A stretch of DNA of 64,000 bases, taken from positions 1,054,001 through 1,118,000 of the forward strand of contig CM082586.2 of the NCBI GenBank assembly GCA_040954595.2. Reading direction: 5' to 3'. This document shows positions 1 to 12,300 of the stretch, piece after piece. Position 1 is the first letter of the stretch; the number at the start of each line of letters is the position of its first letter. This stretch comes from Balanoglossus misakiensis. Taxonomy: Eukaryota; Hemichordata. The position numbers were made by a program, and so were the translations under genes. The notes under the pieces are model-generated. The model made no database searches. It worked only from the letters and a program-made list of their open reading frames with translations, and was not told where the DNA came from.

Positions 1-2693
1 ACGTACGTTACATTACTTTATATGCTGTTATGTTGTGCAATTAAGTCTGTGCTACAGCTATTCAACACCCCTTCTTGAATTCTAACCAAGAGCAGCAGTG
101 CTCACCTAGATAACCATCATCATCTGAATGTTAAGGTAACACTTTGTGTTACCATGCTCCGTGTTAATGATGTTTGCAGCTGTGTCACAGTGTTGGATCA
201 GTGGCAAAGTGAATATCAGACAAGAGATATAAATAGGCCAGGTAGATAACATGCAAAATGCACACCATGCCAAATTCCAAGGTTAGTGATATGGACAAAG
301 GCATGTAACCGGAATAGAGCCAACTTTGATAGGATATTTACATTACTATCTTTAAGGTAGCATGGACGCTTTTGTGACCACAAGAAGCTTCGACAGGGTA
401 TAAAAGGTAGTGTGGTATGTTATGTGACCACACTGTCTGCCATCAAATTTGCTGGCAAATATCATAGCAAAGACCTACCTGTATATCGATGGAAAATCCT
501 TTATGTGAATGATATGTATCATCACAGCGTGTTGTTTAATTGTCTTAGATGTAAATATAACAGATTTGATTGGGCCATGCGCAACGTATAACCGGTTGCC
601 ATTGAAAGGGACAAAGTTGCTCATATTTGACAATTTGGTTTTTGTAGTTTCATTTGATGGCTTTACAGTGTATGTTGTTCAGTTCAGTTGTATAAATTGT
701 TGCAAGTATAACAAAACCTTGTTAACACCAGGGAAAAAATGAGGTTGTGTTGTGTGTGTGTGTGTGATTTGTTTTGGGCGTTGCATTCTTATCACTAAGC
801 ATTCATTGCAATCTAGACACAGGTGGCTTTTCATTTTCACTGTGAACGGGAAAAGCATACAAAGTGTTTCTTTTTTACTGTGTTGATCGACATAAAATCG
901 ATGGTCAGTACATTCCTTCTGTGTAGCTCGATCTGTTTCCATTGGAAGTGAATACATGACACAGCATCAGTTTAATGATTTAAATTAACATATCGAGTCT
1001 ATTTTCAGCATCCTTGGAGTCAGATCTATATTTATTTTGCAATTATGTATACTTGTGGACCGATGGCCTATAGCATATTTTAATATATTAGTAAGCAATT
1101 ATGTATACTTGTGGACCGATGGCCTATAGTATATTTGAATATATTAGTAATACATGTAATACAATTCGTGTGGCACGCACAAGGGATTTGAAATACATTG
1201 TGTTCTGCTTATTTTATTCTCCTCCAGATATCATGAATATATTTGGAGGCAAAAATCTGAAGGAGAATGTAGGATTGTATAAGTTGGCAGTACGCACTAA
1301 AGTTGGTGAATTTAGAAACACCAGTTCACTCAAGTCTAGCCCCTTTTTGTGTTTTTGATGTACAGATAACATGCCTTCATTAACATTCAGTGGAAGCAAT
1401 AAAGTGGTGCGTCCTCTAGAGGCCAATAAAGAAAATGAAAACTTGCAAATTCATCAGGCACATCTCTTGGTACTTGTCCCTCCTGCGAGACACTGGCAAT
1501 ACACATAGTCCCACTAACGTCAAATGTTATTCACTTCAGCTCTTGAGTTTGTCCTTGATCAATACGCAACCCCAGGCCCTTGAACTCCAAATACTTATTT
1601 GACTTAACAGAGTTTTTTCACGTTTTTCTTACTTGTGTAATTTTGCGAACCTTTTCTGGTTATATGGAATACTTCAATTTGACACAACATCCAAAAAACA
1701 TAGCGGTGTTGGCCATATTGGAATTTTAATTCTTCGTTTGTTTGTCTGTCCACATTCCGCATTCAAAATGTACATGTACGACATACAACACGCTTAAAAT
1801 TCTAGATGGTTGCCTCAATTTGACTTTGATTGATGAGCACGTCGATTGTCATAGCCAATTACCCTCTCTACCGTGAGGTTGCATCGGAAATCAAACAGGA
1901 ACAGGCACATTTCCGGGGAAAGGGCACCAAGGCGCAAATTTATAATCAACTTCGTCAATGACATAGAATACTTCCGTCGACAAAAAAATGGTTATTATCG
2001 TCAATTTCTCTTCTTATTCTTGATGAAAAATGAACAAATTTAATGCATAGATTTCCCCCTAATAAAAAGAACTTTATTGGTATTTATGAGACAATGCGGA
2101 ATGCGCCTGTGAACTGAAGTTTGCCGCAGTTCTTCAATGTTGGCAATTGCAATTGTAGAGGTGGCCACGTAAGGTACTTGTCCACAACTATTAAGACGAG
2201 GTCTTAATTGACACTCATTATATAGCTTGATGCATTCTTTCCGTCAAATTAAACTCGTCTGATAGCCTTAATCACAGTCCCCACGCTCCGTTGGTCAAGG
2301 CTTTTGTTTCCTCGTAGGATAACCACTAAGTTGATAGCCTTAATTATTGTGTAATTTGCGTGGCACGTTTGTCTGTTGTTGCCGTTGTCATCATTGGTTT
2401 TCGAGACACGTCCATGACCGACAAACCCTAAATGGACGGGCCCAAGGCCAGAGTTGATCGACCTTGTCCCACCAAATGCACAATGCATTTAAATGCTGAT
2501 AAATTTGAGTAAAGTGTGTGTCAAAAATAATAATTAAAACAATTGCCATATATTAATTATGTACAACTGATCCTCGGTGCTGCGTTTATGGCTTCCCATA
2601 TCGATTTTTTTCAGGTGGTTGTATTGAACACACGACAAGTTTTACCTGAGTTTTACGATGGTCGCGTTTAACATTATTGAACATTAATTTCAG
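1..2693. other. Left-edge non-coding stretch
   Basis: I see no supportable coding exon here. The stretch is AT-rich, carries a short TG run near 746-764 and a 56-bp tandem duplication at 1039-1150, and ends at a possible acceptor (ttaatttcag) at 2693. Open frames are short and lack splice context. It may be intergenic or an upstream intron of the gene ending at 3981. Confidence 0.5.
1039..1150. repeat. 56-bp tandem duplication
   Basis: Two adjacent 56-bp copies (1039-1094 and 1095-1150) both begin gcaattatgtatacttgtgg and end atattagtaa. They differ at about two positions (c/t and t/g near the 3' part), which suggests a recent local duplication. No gene function is evident. Confidence 0.9.
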
Positions 2694-2749
2694 AGGGAGG
2701 GAGACCGTGGGGATGACATCATCACCACGCACCACCTGGGTCATCACAG
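2694..2749 (+). other. Possible upstream exon of the 3137-3981 gene
   Basis: A 56-bp segment lies between a fair acceptor (aatttcag, ending 2693) and a donor (cacag|gtgcac, at 2750). In one frame it is open and leaves one base over, exactly the phase needed by the exon starting at 3137. In that frame it contains an ATG (Met-Thr-Ser-Ser...), so it could carry the start codon. The donor is not a strong consensus (gtgcac), and no homology supports the peptide. Alternatively it is 5' UTR or not an exon at all. Confidence 0.3.
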
Positions 2750-3136
2750 GTGCACACTTCATAGATATTGTGACGGAAACCCGAACAGTTCATCCGCCTG
2801 AGCCTCTCACAATGAGTGCTGGTCGCCAAGACGCGTTTCTCCAAACTTCTGTATAAACTTCAGACAAAGATGTAGGCACAGGCCAATTTCTGAGTGTTTG
2901 AACCTTCTTATTAGAATCAGAGCGCGCAGAGTTCGCACGCACTGCGCGCGAGCGCTGACTGGTTCCAGATTGTGACCAATCGAATACATGGATATCGAAC
3001 TATGCTGACATGACAAAGAAAAGTTCGAATATTCCATTTTGTCTCACCGTTATATTATTTTACTTGTCAAAATAGTTATGGGATGACGTTCTGAACAGTG
3101 CTGTAACACTCTGACGGATAGAAACACTTTTTTCAG

Positions 3137-3981
3137 TGGTCGGAGGGAGGGTGCGTCGGTGGCTGTCCGTAGTTGCCACCCCTCCCCTGGGGCTGACCCT
3201 CGGGAACTGTGGAATGATGACTCGTGACGATCAAACTTCACGAACAGCCGGCGGAGACTGCCCCATCCGACGGGCATCAAGCCGGGGTGACGGAACGAAA
3301 ACGAAAGACCGTAAGTTGTGTCCGTTGACGGAGACCAACCCAAACCAACAAGTCAACAGAGAACTAAACAAAAGCAAGACGCGTTACTTTCACAACCGCA
3401 ATTTTTACAGCAAACCCATTAATTACTCGCCGATTGATTTTAGAGCGTCTGCTCATTACGGCGCAGACGAATACTTCTACCCGGGAAATGAAGTGCGCCA
3501 TCGCATCAGTGACACGGACTTTTCTCATTATTCCTGTGAAAACAAGTCCTGGTACGATGTCTGCGCCGAGACGGAGAGCGTGCGCTACGGAGAACCACTC
3601 GACTCCATCTACGACAAGCTGGTGGAGGTCAGGAGTCCGCGACTTGGACGCAAGAGGCTTGATTCCACCGGCGAGAAAGACGACTTCAGCGGAATCGCCA
3701 ATCGTTACGAAGAGGACATCTACGGTGTTTCCCTGGAAACTTTTCTTGACGGCTTTATAGCCTCGGACAGGTACCGCTACGAACCGGACATCCCGGATCT
3801 CCCATTTTGGCATCGCGCCCGCCCTGAGCGTCGCGACCGGAGGACGGAGTACGTCGAGAGGGCGCCGATGCCGCAGAAAGATTGGCCAGGGGATTTCATC
3901 GATTCCCCGAAATGCAAACCGATAACGATACTGAAGCGAAAGTATGATACGTCTTCCATGACCACTAGTATCAGACATTAA
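3137..3981 (+). CDS. Terminal coding exon, unrecognised hydrophilic protein
   Basis: An acceptor (cttttttcag) ends at 3136 and the frame then stays open to a TAA at 3981, giving about 280 residues. The first in-frame ATG inside the exon is at 3214, which would give 255 residues; an upstream exon (2694-2749?) may instead supply the start. The region is clearly more GC-rich than its surroundings, as is usual for coding DNA here. The protein is very hydrophilic, with no signal peptide or TM helix. It is rich in Asp, Arg, Tyr and Ser, with aromatic-acidic stretches (YEEDIYGVSLETFLDGF, YRYEPDIPDLPFWHRARPE) and a basic C-terminal motif (CKPITILKRKYD). I do not recognise the family. The PITILKR tail superficially resembles short linear motifs of RNA-regulatory proteins, but I cannot assign function from it. 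A polyA signal follows at 4137. The gene is convergent with the GASK1-like gene. The long antisense frame is a shadow. Confidence 0.65.
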
Positions 3982-4136
3982 ACCGGTAGTTTTGTTTAAT
4001 ATACCGCTAGAGATATTGATCCTGCTTAATTTCTAAATCTACATTCCTCTATTATTCTCTTCTGCTTTTTATATGACTAAAAGAACTTGCAAACCTCGTG
4101 AAATCACTCCATTCCCACGCTTATCCTGCGATTGAA

Positions 4137-4142
4137 AATAAA
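4137..4142 (+). terminator. Polyadenylation signal AATAAA
   Basis: A canonical AATAAA lies 156 bp after the stop codon at 3981. It is the likely 3' end signal of the unrecognised + strand gene. Confidence 0.5.
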
Positions 4143-4369
4143 TCGTTTTGGTCGTTTTACGAACATATTCTGCAAAGCTATTTACTAAAAACCAGAACAC
4201 CACGACATTATATTAAAATGCGTTTATGTCAAACACACCTTGTCATCTCGTTGATCGTTTATCAACACATGGCTGGAATTATCTTGGGATAATTGCATAT
4301 TATAATATGTAGGCCTATACAAGACTCTGGCATGATTCGAACAACACGTGAAAACTACAAAGGCTGTTG

Positions 4370-4440
4370 GCCAATCACTGGACATTGTGTGGTGGGGCTG
4401 GCCAATCACTGGGCGTTGTCTTGACTTGTCCAATCACTGG
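4370..4440. repeat. Triplicated ccaatcactgg motif
   Basis: Three copies of ccaatcactgg occur at 4371-4381, 4402-4412 and 4430-4440, with similar flanks (ttgg/ctgg before, a G-rich stretch with ttgt after). They lie between the two convergent 3' ends, so they may be a small decayed tandem repeat rather than promoter CCAAT boxes. A C11-12 homopolymer follows at about 4540. Confidence 0.7.
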
Positions 4441-4555
4441 AAGGTTCAGCTTGTTTTCAACGACGTGATAAGAAACTGCAGTTGCACAAAACAAAATATT
4501 CACAGAGTGGAATCTCTGCCCCTTTAAACTGAGAATGCCCCCCCCCCCCAGTGAT

Positions 4556-5266
4556 TCAATAATCTTGCACTAATTTAATCTTCTGTTCTTCCATAAAATC
4601 CAACAGTTTCTTTGATCTCAGTTCTATAGTTTTGATCATGTCATCAATTCTGACCTCCGTCATTTCCTCCCAGTAAATCTTGTCAGCGTAGAGAGATCGT
4701 CGGAGCATGCTTCGTAGAAGCCCTGATTTGATTATTGCGATGCTGTGTTCCGGTAATCTAAGTGGAGAAAGGAAAACAAGTGAAAACAACTGTTCACATA
4801 TCCGAACAAAATCCCCCAAGAGGTTCGGATTATCAACGTTCTTTTGCACTACTTCAATATCTCTAGTGAATTTTATTTTCCAAAGTGTGGTTTGTGATGT
4901 CCCACCAAGCGGCGATTTTTCAGAAAGGAAAGGTACAGCGCCCTCCAAGTCCATATTAACTTCTGCACTTACTCTTCCAATCCGGCCAACAGTTTGTAAT
5001 TCAGAGCGTGAATACTTCTTCCGGGGTTGCCGGCATTGTCGATCAACACGAGTCTGCTGGTGTCTGTGCTCCGTACCATGATGTGAACCAGCATCAGTTT
5101 CTCTGGCTCGTCGTAACATTCCATGTTGAATTTCTTCTGAAAACACCTTTCCCCTTCGCTAACGTTGTGATACCCACAGCAGTTTCTGTCAAGTCTGTCG
5201 TAGTTCTAAAATTATAGGTAAAACAAAATCCTTAGTTACTCAGTAAACATGTGGTGGTGGTGGTGG

Positions 5267-5347
<81 letters not shown>

Positions 5348-6315
5348 CATCTTCACCATTATCATTGTCTTCATGTTGATGACATCATCATCCTGTTGTT
5401 GCTTACCTGGATGAGGAAATCTAGCAACGCCATCCTTGACCATTCGATGAGACGAATCGGGAAATTGCAGATAGTTGAATCGCCGATACTGTTGTCTTTG
5501 TCCCAGCATCTCGCTTTTAGAATTCGCAGATACCCAGGCCACGAGACATCTATCGTGTTCTGGTCACTTTGGTAAGTGCCTCCGTGAAGGATATTGGGCT
5601 CGAACCACACCACCGGCCGGACTTTGCCGTCGTGAAGTGTTACGTTCGGGTTCTCGGGAAACTTGGGGAATTCGCTTCGGGCCACCATGGGCAGGCTGCG
5701 GTTCAGGCCGAGAATCCGGTCGAGGTGGAACGCAAATATCTCGTAGATGTCGTCGACGGTCTTGACTACGGCGCACTGCTCGAGGCACTCAATCTCCGAG
5801 CCGTTAAACGGCGTCGGGTAGGGTTCCCCCGTGTCGTAGACGATCCGGCTGATATTCACTCGGTGAGGGAGCGGTTTCAGTCCCAGGACACGGTTGTGCG
5901 ACATCATCTGAAGTCGCATCACGTCCCGCTCTGAAAACCATGGCGGGAGCGAATCGTCTAACGTCATCCTGAAGTTCGAATTCCCCACATTTTTCATTTC
6001 CTCGATGAACTCCGCTCGGTGACGTCTTCCAATCTGTGTTATTTTCAGCCACTGTGCATCCACGTCCGCATCGATTCCCCCTGACCCTCTTCCTTTGTGA
6101 ATGCTCTCACGAGGGAAATGCCAAGTATTGCCAAACCCGAACACATCTCGGTCGTGTTCTCGTTGTCGAGCCTGGTCGTTCACTCGAGAAACCGTTTTCT
6201 TTTCCTCCTCAAAAATGTGCCATTTTCGTTCAAAGTAGCCGAATTCCAAGACAATGATTGCGATAGCAGCTACAGAGAAAAGTACCATACAAAGTTTCGT
6301 GCTTCTCCTTCTCAT
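4556..6315 (-). CDS. GASK1: Golgi-associated kinase 1 (FAM198) homologue
   Basis: Three coding exons on the minus strand: 6315-5407, 5205-4973 and 4757-4556 (909+233+202 = 1344 nt, 447 residues). Junctions are gtaagc/ttttag (phase 0) and gtaagt/cacttag (phase 2), and the frame is kept throughout. The protein is type II: a basic N-terminus (MRRRSTK), a TM helix at about residues 8-27, then a luminal domain. Family-typical segments are IFAFHLDRILGLNRSLP, the exon-1 end SRMALLDFLIQ, then YDRLDRNCCGY, VLIDNAG and LRRSLYADKIYWEE. They match, from memory, the layout of vertebrate GASK1A/B (FAM198A/B), relatives of Four-jointed and FAM20 secretory-pathway kinases. The IDN motif sits where the FAM20-like metal-binding Asp is expected; catalytic activity of GASK1 proteins is not well established. 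Several N-glycosylation sequons (NIS, NGS, NRS, NVT) fit a secretory location. The start is the first ATG after an apparent 5'UTR acceptor at 6346. Intron 1 is only 201 bp and nearly half of it is triplet repeat. Confidence 0.9.
5251..5346. repeat. (GTG)n/(ATG)n trinucleotide microsatellite
   Basis: About six GTG units are followed by an uninterrupted run of ATG/GAT units to about 5346, inside the 201-bp intron between exons 1 and 2 of the GASK1-like gene. Read on the minus strand it looks like a poly-Ser frame, but it lies between a donor at 5406 and an acceptor at 5206 and is intronic. Confidence 0.95.
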
Positions 6316-6346
6316 TCTGACAAAATGTGGTGTCTTGATATGTTAC
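6316..6346 (-). other. 5' UTR part of GASK1-like exon
   Basis: On the minus strand an acceptor (tttctttctcgttacag) ends just before 6346 and is followed by 31 bases of leader before the ATG at 6315. This suggests at least one upstream non-coding exon, which I could not place. Confidence 0.45.
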
Positions 6347-6349
6347 CTG

Positions 6350-9300
6350 TAACGAGAAAGAAATTTAATTATTCCAAATATTCTATCAAAGTTTTATATT
6401 TGCACGTATAATGCAGTCGTGGCTTGGCACAGTATGGTCGCTTCTATAGGCTACCTCTGGCCATGAGAGCTGCGCGTTGCCATACCAAAGCTGTTTTGTG
6501 CGCCTATTTGAACTGCGCACATATTTTCGATGCCGAAAGTCGAAGGGAAAACATGGGTAAACTGCCTTTCATAGACAGATCACCAGACTACGGTAGATAA
6601 TCATCGGTCACAGGCGATATACGTATCTACAACGAGTATGACTGTATGCGTACAGGCGGAGAACAAAGATTATATGCAAAACGAGATACTAGTAAATATG
6701 CCATGGGTTCAATTCGGGTCAGAGGTTATTAGCCGTGTGTACAAGTCTGGGTATAGAGAACTTTGAAGGCCAAAAGACGATAGAATCCCACCGTTCAACA
6801 ACACATGAGCCTGAAAAATATCAAAATTGCCCCCAAAAATTGAAAAAAAAAAGTTGTCATAATGCATTAAATGTGTCTTGAATATATAACATAAGAAGAC
6901 ACTGGTGTCGAGATGGCATCAACAACGTGTTTTGGTCGATTCGTTTCTGGTCCGCATTGTCCGAAACAACTACGAAACCACTCAAATGACGTATACTGTT
7001 TGGTATAAACGGTTCAATGTGCGCACTAGCTACAGGCGACAACTTCAGCAATTCAGGAAAGACCTTGAAACACTCAGGCAGTCATAGTTCAAAGTGTCCA
7101 CTGGTGAAATCTCTTCCGTTTCACCAATACTGCGTCTCCTAATTTCAACTCCACGGCAGATTACATGAAACCGGACGAACTAGCTCGCTACCTGGCGTAC
7201 GGTCTTACCTGCGTGATCTTCTGATCGCTGCCATGTTATTTCAATCTTCGCAGTCTGAGCGAGACTTGGCGGAGATTAAAGTCCAAAGGGTCGTGACCTC
7301 AGAAGGTCAACAACTGTTTACATCCACTGGTCGTCAGTTTATTTTGGTCAGAGTGTTGGGAGGTTCACAAGCATGGTCCCTGTCAGTGGTTCGACCGATG
7401 AGCGGTCAGGAAAGATTTTCGGGAAAAGCTTCACAGGCGACTCGTACCCGCAATCGGCAAAAAGGAGAGCAAGAATTTATAGTCAATCGCCACCACCGTG
7501 TCTTTCACAACTTCTCTCGTCTCAAAAGCTTCGCACACATTTCAGGCGTGCAAGTTCGTGATATCAAACGACTTCATCCTTCATATAGAAGCTGAGGGCG
7601 CTCGATATTATGGTCTAGCTGGAAGAGTCGCGTGAGAGTCATATTACACAGTAACGATGAAATAAAAGTCGTATAACATTCCAAAATAAATATCTGGACT
7701 TTAGTAGGACAATAAATGGTCATATTTGTGAAGATGGGACTTTGTCCGTATGTCCTGGCGAAAAGAAACCCCTTCAAAGACACGCATAAGCGACTGATGT
7801 GAGGGGTGACAACTGTTACAGTTTATTACGTCTTGTCAGTCACGTACAGACCGTGTGGTTCTCTCATCTAACTGTGATCGAGGGTCATCGTATTAGAAAT
7901 AAATGCGTTAGACAGATGGGAGACGGATTTGAAATTTCAAACTCTGTAATGTTTAATGTTATTTGCAAAATGCATTTCATTCTTGTTTCTCGCCGTATAT
8001 GTCATGTGGAGACGGGTCGGACAATCGAGAAAAAATAATGGGCACCATCATTTTTATGACGAGAATTAATTATATACAGTTTGGCTACGAACAGCCTACA
8101 AAAAGTCGTCGTCTTTTAGAAGGAACCAAACTACCACCCCCACTCAAGATTACCCCAAGACATGATCGACTTATACTTCACTTTTACTACCCCCGTCGTT
8201 TGCTATGTTCAGCTTCCGTTGGCAGATCACCTTAGGTCGTTAAAAACCAGGTCATGGTCGTCTGGGCTCAAATCCAACTGCAGAAGTGGGACATGGAAGG
8301 TGATTTATTGCACCAGGCACAGATAGTCACGGTAGCAGGCTCTGTGATAATTTTGCCATGGGGAATTCCTCGTCAAGTGCAAGTACTCAAAGAATTCCGG
8401 TCCAGAGTTTTCCAGCTGTTGCTAAAAAAGCACGGTTTGTGGTGATCGATGATGTTTTTGACCTTTCTCCTGGCAAGTTAGTCACGTGGAAAGAAAATCT
8501 TTTCGTCAGAATGCAGTGACAAATCGGTAAACTGGTTAAGTTTCGTCACGTGACTTCCTTTATTGTTTTTCCGTATGCGCAAGGCTCATTGAACTCCGAA
8601 AGAATTCGGCTGAAAGTGCATCGACACCCGTTGGTGTCATTTGTCTTTCGACAAAGCTATTACTGAACAACTATAAATATAAAACTCTTGAGTCAACCAC
8701 ACTCAAGTTTTCGATCAGTATTACAAGCTGTTGACCAGGTACACGTGATACATCTCCAAGTAAATCGGTGACTCGTTCCTTAATGTGGAAAATCCCCTTC
8801 GTCACATTTTATCAAAGTTGTTGACATCAACTCTCAGAAAAGTTAGGAAATCCTGTGCTGATACACATACAAGTTCCAACAGAAAGTGACACGATTTATG
8901 GTGTAACCTAACATCATTGCTAGTGTGTTCAAAACAACTTTTGGAATCAAAATTTATCGCTTAAAGGTGGCGTTGGACCATCGAGGGCAGTGTCAGTCCA
9001 AAGCGCGCCTATTTTATTCCAGGGTGGAGCTATTGCTTTAGGTGTCAATGAGCATGGTGAGTGAATGATTTGCCTGTTACCCCGGATGCCGAGTTCCGTG
9101 ATTCGCCTCGAGAGACGGATTTGTTCGTTATGAGGTGAGCTCAAATTACACCGAGTTACAAAACAGTCCCGTTACTACCAGCCTAGTGTGAAAGCTTTTC
9201 CTCCTGAAGACGCTATCTCTGTCCGCTCGCAAGTAAGCTGCGGACCCACTGCTGCTGTTTCGCAAAGTATAACTAGCCCTGACTGGGCTTGTTTGACAGA

Positions 9301-12300
9301 CGATAAGCTGCACCGCCTCTGAAAACACTTGAATCCGTTGACATGTAGTAGTCTTTGATGGGGGAAGGCATAACATTCCAAGCACCGGCTGCCTGTGTTC
9401 TTCTGGAAAGGAATTGTGCATGCATGTTCGAGGGCTGTTGTTCTCATTGGTACATCTGTTCGATGCATTCGCGGTCGAAAGAGGGCAGACCGACTTTGAC
9501 AGAGTGGTGCTCTGGGAACATTTATAATCAAGTGCCGAGGCAAGCAAGACGTATTGTTTTTTGTTCTGTTACATGGTGATCCACACAAGACTGTTGTTTA
9601 GTGGACAGCGAGTGAACGACTACGGCCTGAATGAGGGCTCGCTCTCCGTTTAATACCGGTATTTGTGTACAGCTATTTTACTTCCCGATAATGGTAAGTT
9701 TGCCGTTATATAATGATGTCTGTGTAAATCGTAACATCACCGACAAATGTTGTTAGAGAACGTTGTCTTGCCGTGGCCAATTTTATCACTAACATGTACG
9801 TTACACAGTATGTCCCTGGTCTACGTTCGTCTTAGAGTACAGCTCTTTATGATGGTATGTTTTGTAATAGAGCCAGTTCACTTTGCATTTGGGAAAGTAC
9901 TCAAATGTGTGTGTGATTTTCAGTTCCCTCCCCCAACAGATACTGAGGTTTTAAATAGCAATGCTCTTAGTGCACATGCCAAGGAAGGTCGGAGGTCATC
10001 AGTATCTTCGTCGCGGATAATTGTAGAACAACAGATGAGCATGGCATGAGGACGTTTTGAAATGTTTGCAATTGATTGTCGGCCAGTGCTAATTCCATGT
10101 TTTGGCCATAGTGGGGTGTTTCTCAGTGGATAGATGGAGTACAATTCACCGAGAATGGTCTGAAATTATGAGAGTGTTTGAGACCCTCGTGTCGTGTAGG
10201 TCTTTCTAATCGGATCCAGATGTATGGAAGTCAGAAGTGTTATCAAAAGTCGAAACCACGTCACGCGCGCAACGTTTGGGGTTTCCTCTCTCAGTTCTCA
10301 TTTTTGAATCGAATGTTTTCGTAATTGTCCAACAGATTTCCCCAACCGTGTTGTCTTCGTCACACTTTCAACGCTCGAAACCTTATGCTGTAAATTCGCA
10401 ACGTCATATTACTCGCGAGTTAGACGCTTGTCATTACATTTATCAATCATCCACTCATATATCGACTTATCCATTCATTCAGCGCGTACTACCTTACATT
10501 TACATGTGAAGAACAACTATGGAACTACATAAGACAGCCAGTGTCGACAGCTGAACACTCAGGCTGACTGTTTCATAACTGAGCGAAGTAAAATTATGAA
10601 CTGTAGTTTATATCACAACATAAATTGTGAAACCCAAACTGCCAAAAATGTTACAGCTGCGGCCATTTATCCGCCAGAGTTAACACGTGCCTTTCAAAAC
10701 TCAGTTGTCAGATGCAGCAAACTGTGAAAAGTCGTCAGCTGACAACGCCCTCTCACATTCTTCAACAACTTTGATGTGCGCGTGCGTGGGGTTTTATAAC
10801 ATTCAGTGTAACATATCCTAGTGCAATAGAGTATACGTAATTTACTGTGATACGGGCACAAAAATTCGAAAAATACTGACGAGACATTGTAAAATATGAA
10901 ATGAAATACATCATTAATCTTTATCGTAATTTTATGGAAGCAAATAAATGTAGAATGCATTTTTGCATTTGGTATGCCAAGTCCCGGATGTGACGTATGT
11001 ACAGAATAGTTTGATTGTAAAGGTTGCCATTTTGCACGAGAACAACTTCCTGTTGTGGTTAAGTGTTGCAAGGGAAGCACCGGTCTTTCCAACAAAGTGA
11101 TGGCGGAGAAACCGTGAGTCAAGAATGTAAAATAGACATACAGAAGGGAAACTTTCCCTTCAAGCATACCGTTCCAAGGCCCATAAGTAGCAGTTGGGCG
11201 TAGGCGCGTGCCGAGACAGCAGTAATTAAATGAACTATTCTTTATCATTAAATGACTCAGACATAAGCCAGATAAAATTTGAACGCCCGAAAACGACATA
11301 CAAGAGTATCAGACGTCTGATCTCTCTTTTGGGCTAGCCGAAAACCGAATCTTTGGACTTTTTCAAAGCACAGAGTTGGTCTCTTCTGACATTAATTTCT
11401 TTGTTGTTTTTAAGTCGTGTGAGAAGTTACATGTGGGTGATTCAATTTAAAGTGAAACTGCTTGCAACTGTAATCAGTTGTTCCAGTACAGTGGTCTACT
11501 ATCGGAGTTTCAGACCGTGTAATGTAGGGCGTGAACACTGCATTGTTGATGACATAATTTTGGCCATGAATTTATTGCATGCGCAATGAACTATGACCTC
11601 AAACTCTTTCACCCCGACAATTAATCAAAGTGAAAGGAGAATTCGAACGGTTGATTATTAGAGTGATTCAGTCTGTAAAAGAGCAAAACAGAAATAAAAC
11701 CATTCTTAACAGACTTAATGACAACGCCCCCATCTATAGGCGTTGATCTTGTTATCTTGCTAAATGTTTCCTACATCTGAATGTATGTGTACATACAAAC
11801 GTGCCAGACACTGACTGAAACATCTGAGTGCTTGCTACGCCCAGAAGCAGAATAGACAGTTTAGTTCTGACAGCCATAGTTCACCACGTTTATTGTAAAC
11901 CGAACTGTTTAGACATGTGACTTCTCAAGTGGCACACACGTTACAGAATGTTGTCCAAACACTCTAACATCTTACCATAGTGGTCTGTCTTTAAAGCTAA
12001 ATCATCATCATACTGTACTCAATCGTCATGCAGACCTCTGTAAGCAATACAAGCATACATGAGTGTGAAGAAACCTGCAACACAATCACATCAGTGATTG
12101 TATACTAGTATTGTAATAACATTTAGTAAGTATGTTGACTTGTAGTGCACTCATACACGTTGTATACCTCCCACACGGATGCTGCACAGAGGCAGTGTCT
12201 ACACCTGGTTGTGTCAGTTCAAGCGACCCAACTGCAACACATTCCTCATACCTTTCCAGAATAATTATGCCTGTCAGCGCGTTGTTTTTCTGCCTTGGAC

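Noticed and set aside
3364-3978. 204-codon antisense frame
   Set aside because: It is the complement of the + strand exon 3137-3981, which has an acceptor, a polyA signal and more protein-like composition.
5240-5542. Minus-strand frame with a long poly-Ser run
   Set aside because: It is the GASK1 intron 1 triplet repeat read through from the end of exon 1 in another frame; donor and acceptor define it as intron.
7963-8235. CGDGSDN string resembling an LDLa core
   Set aside because: It lacks the other LDLa cysteines and splice sites, and lies far from the LDLa gene; judged chance.
9146-9588. Two overlapping minus-strand frames of about 135 codons
   Set aside because: Both frames are open over the same DNA, with Cys/Ser-rich noise and no splice or homology support.
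10694-11299. 201-codon minus-strand frame
   Set aside because: Long for this DNA, but composition is not protein-like (Ser/Thr/Cys/His scatter, no domains), with no splice or polyA context.
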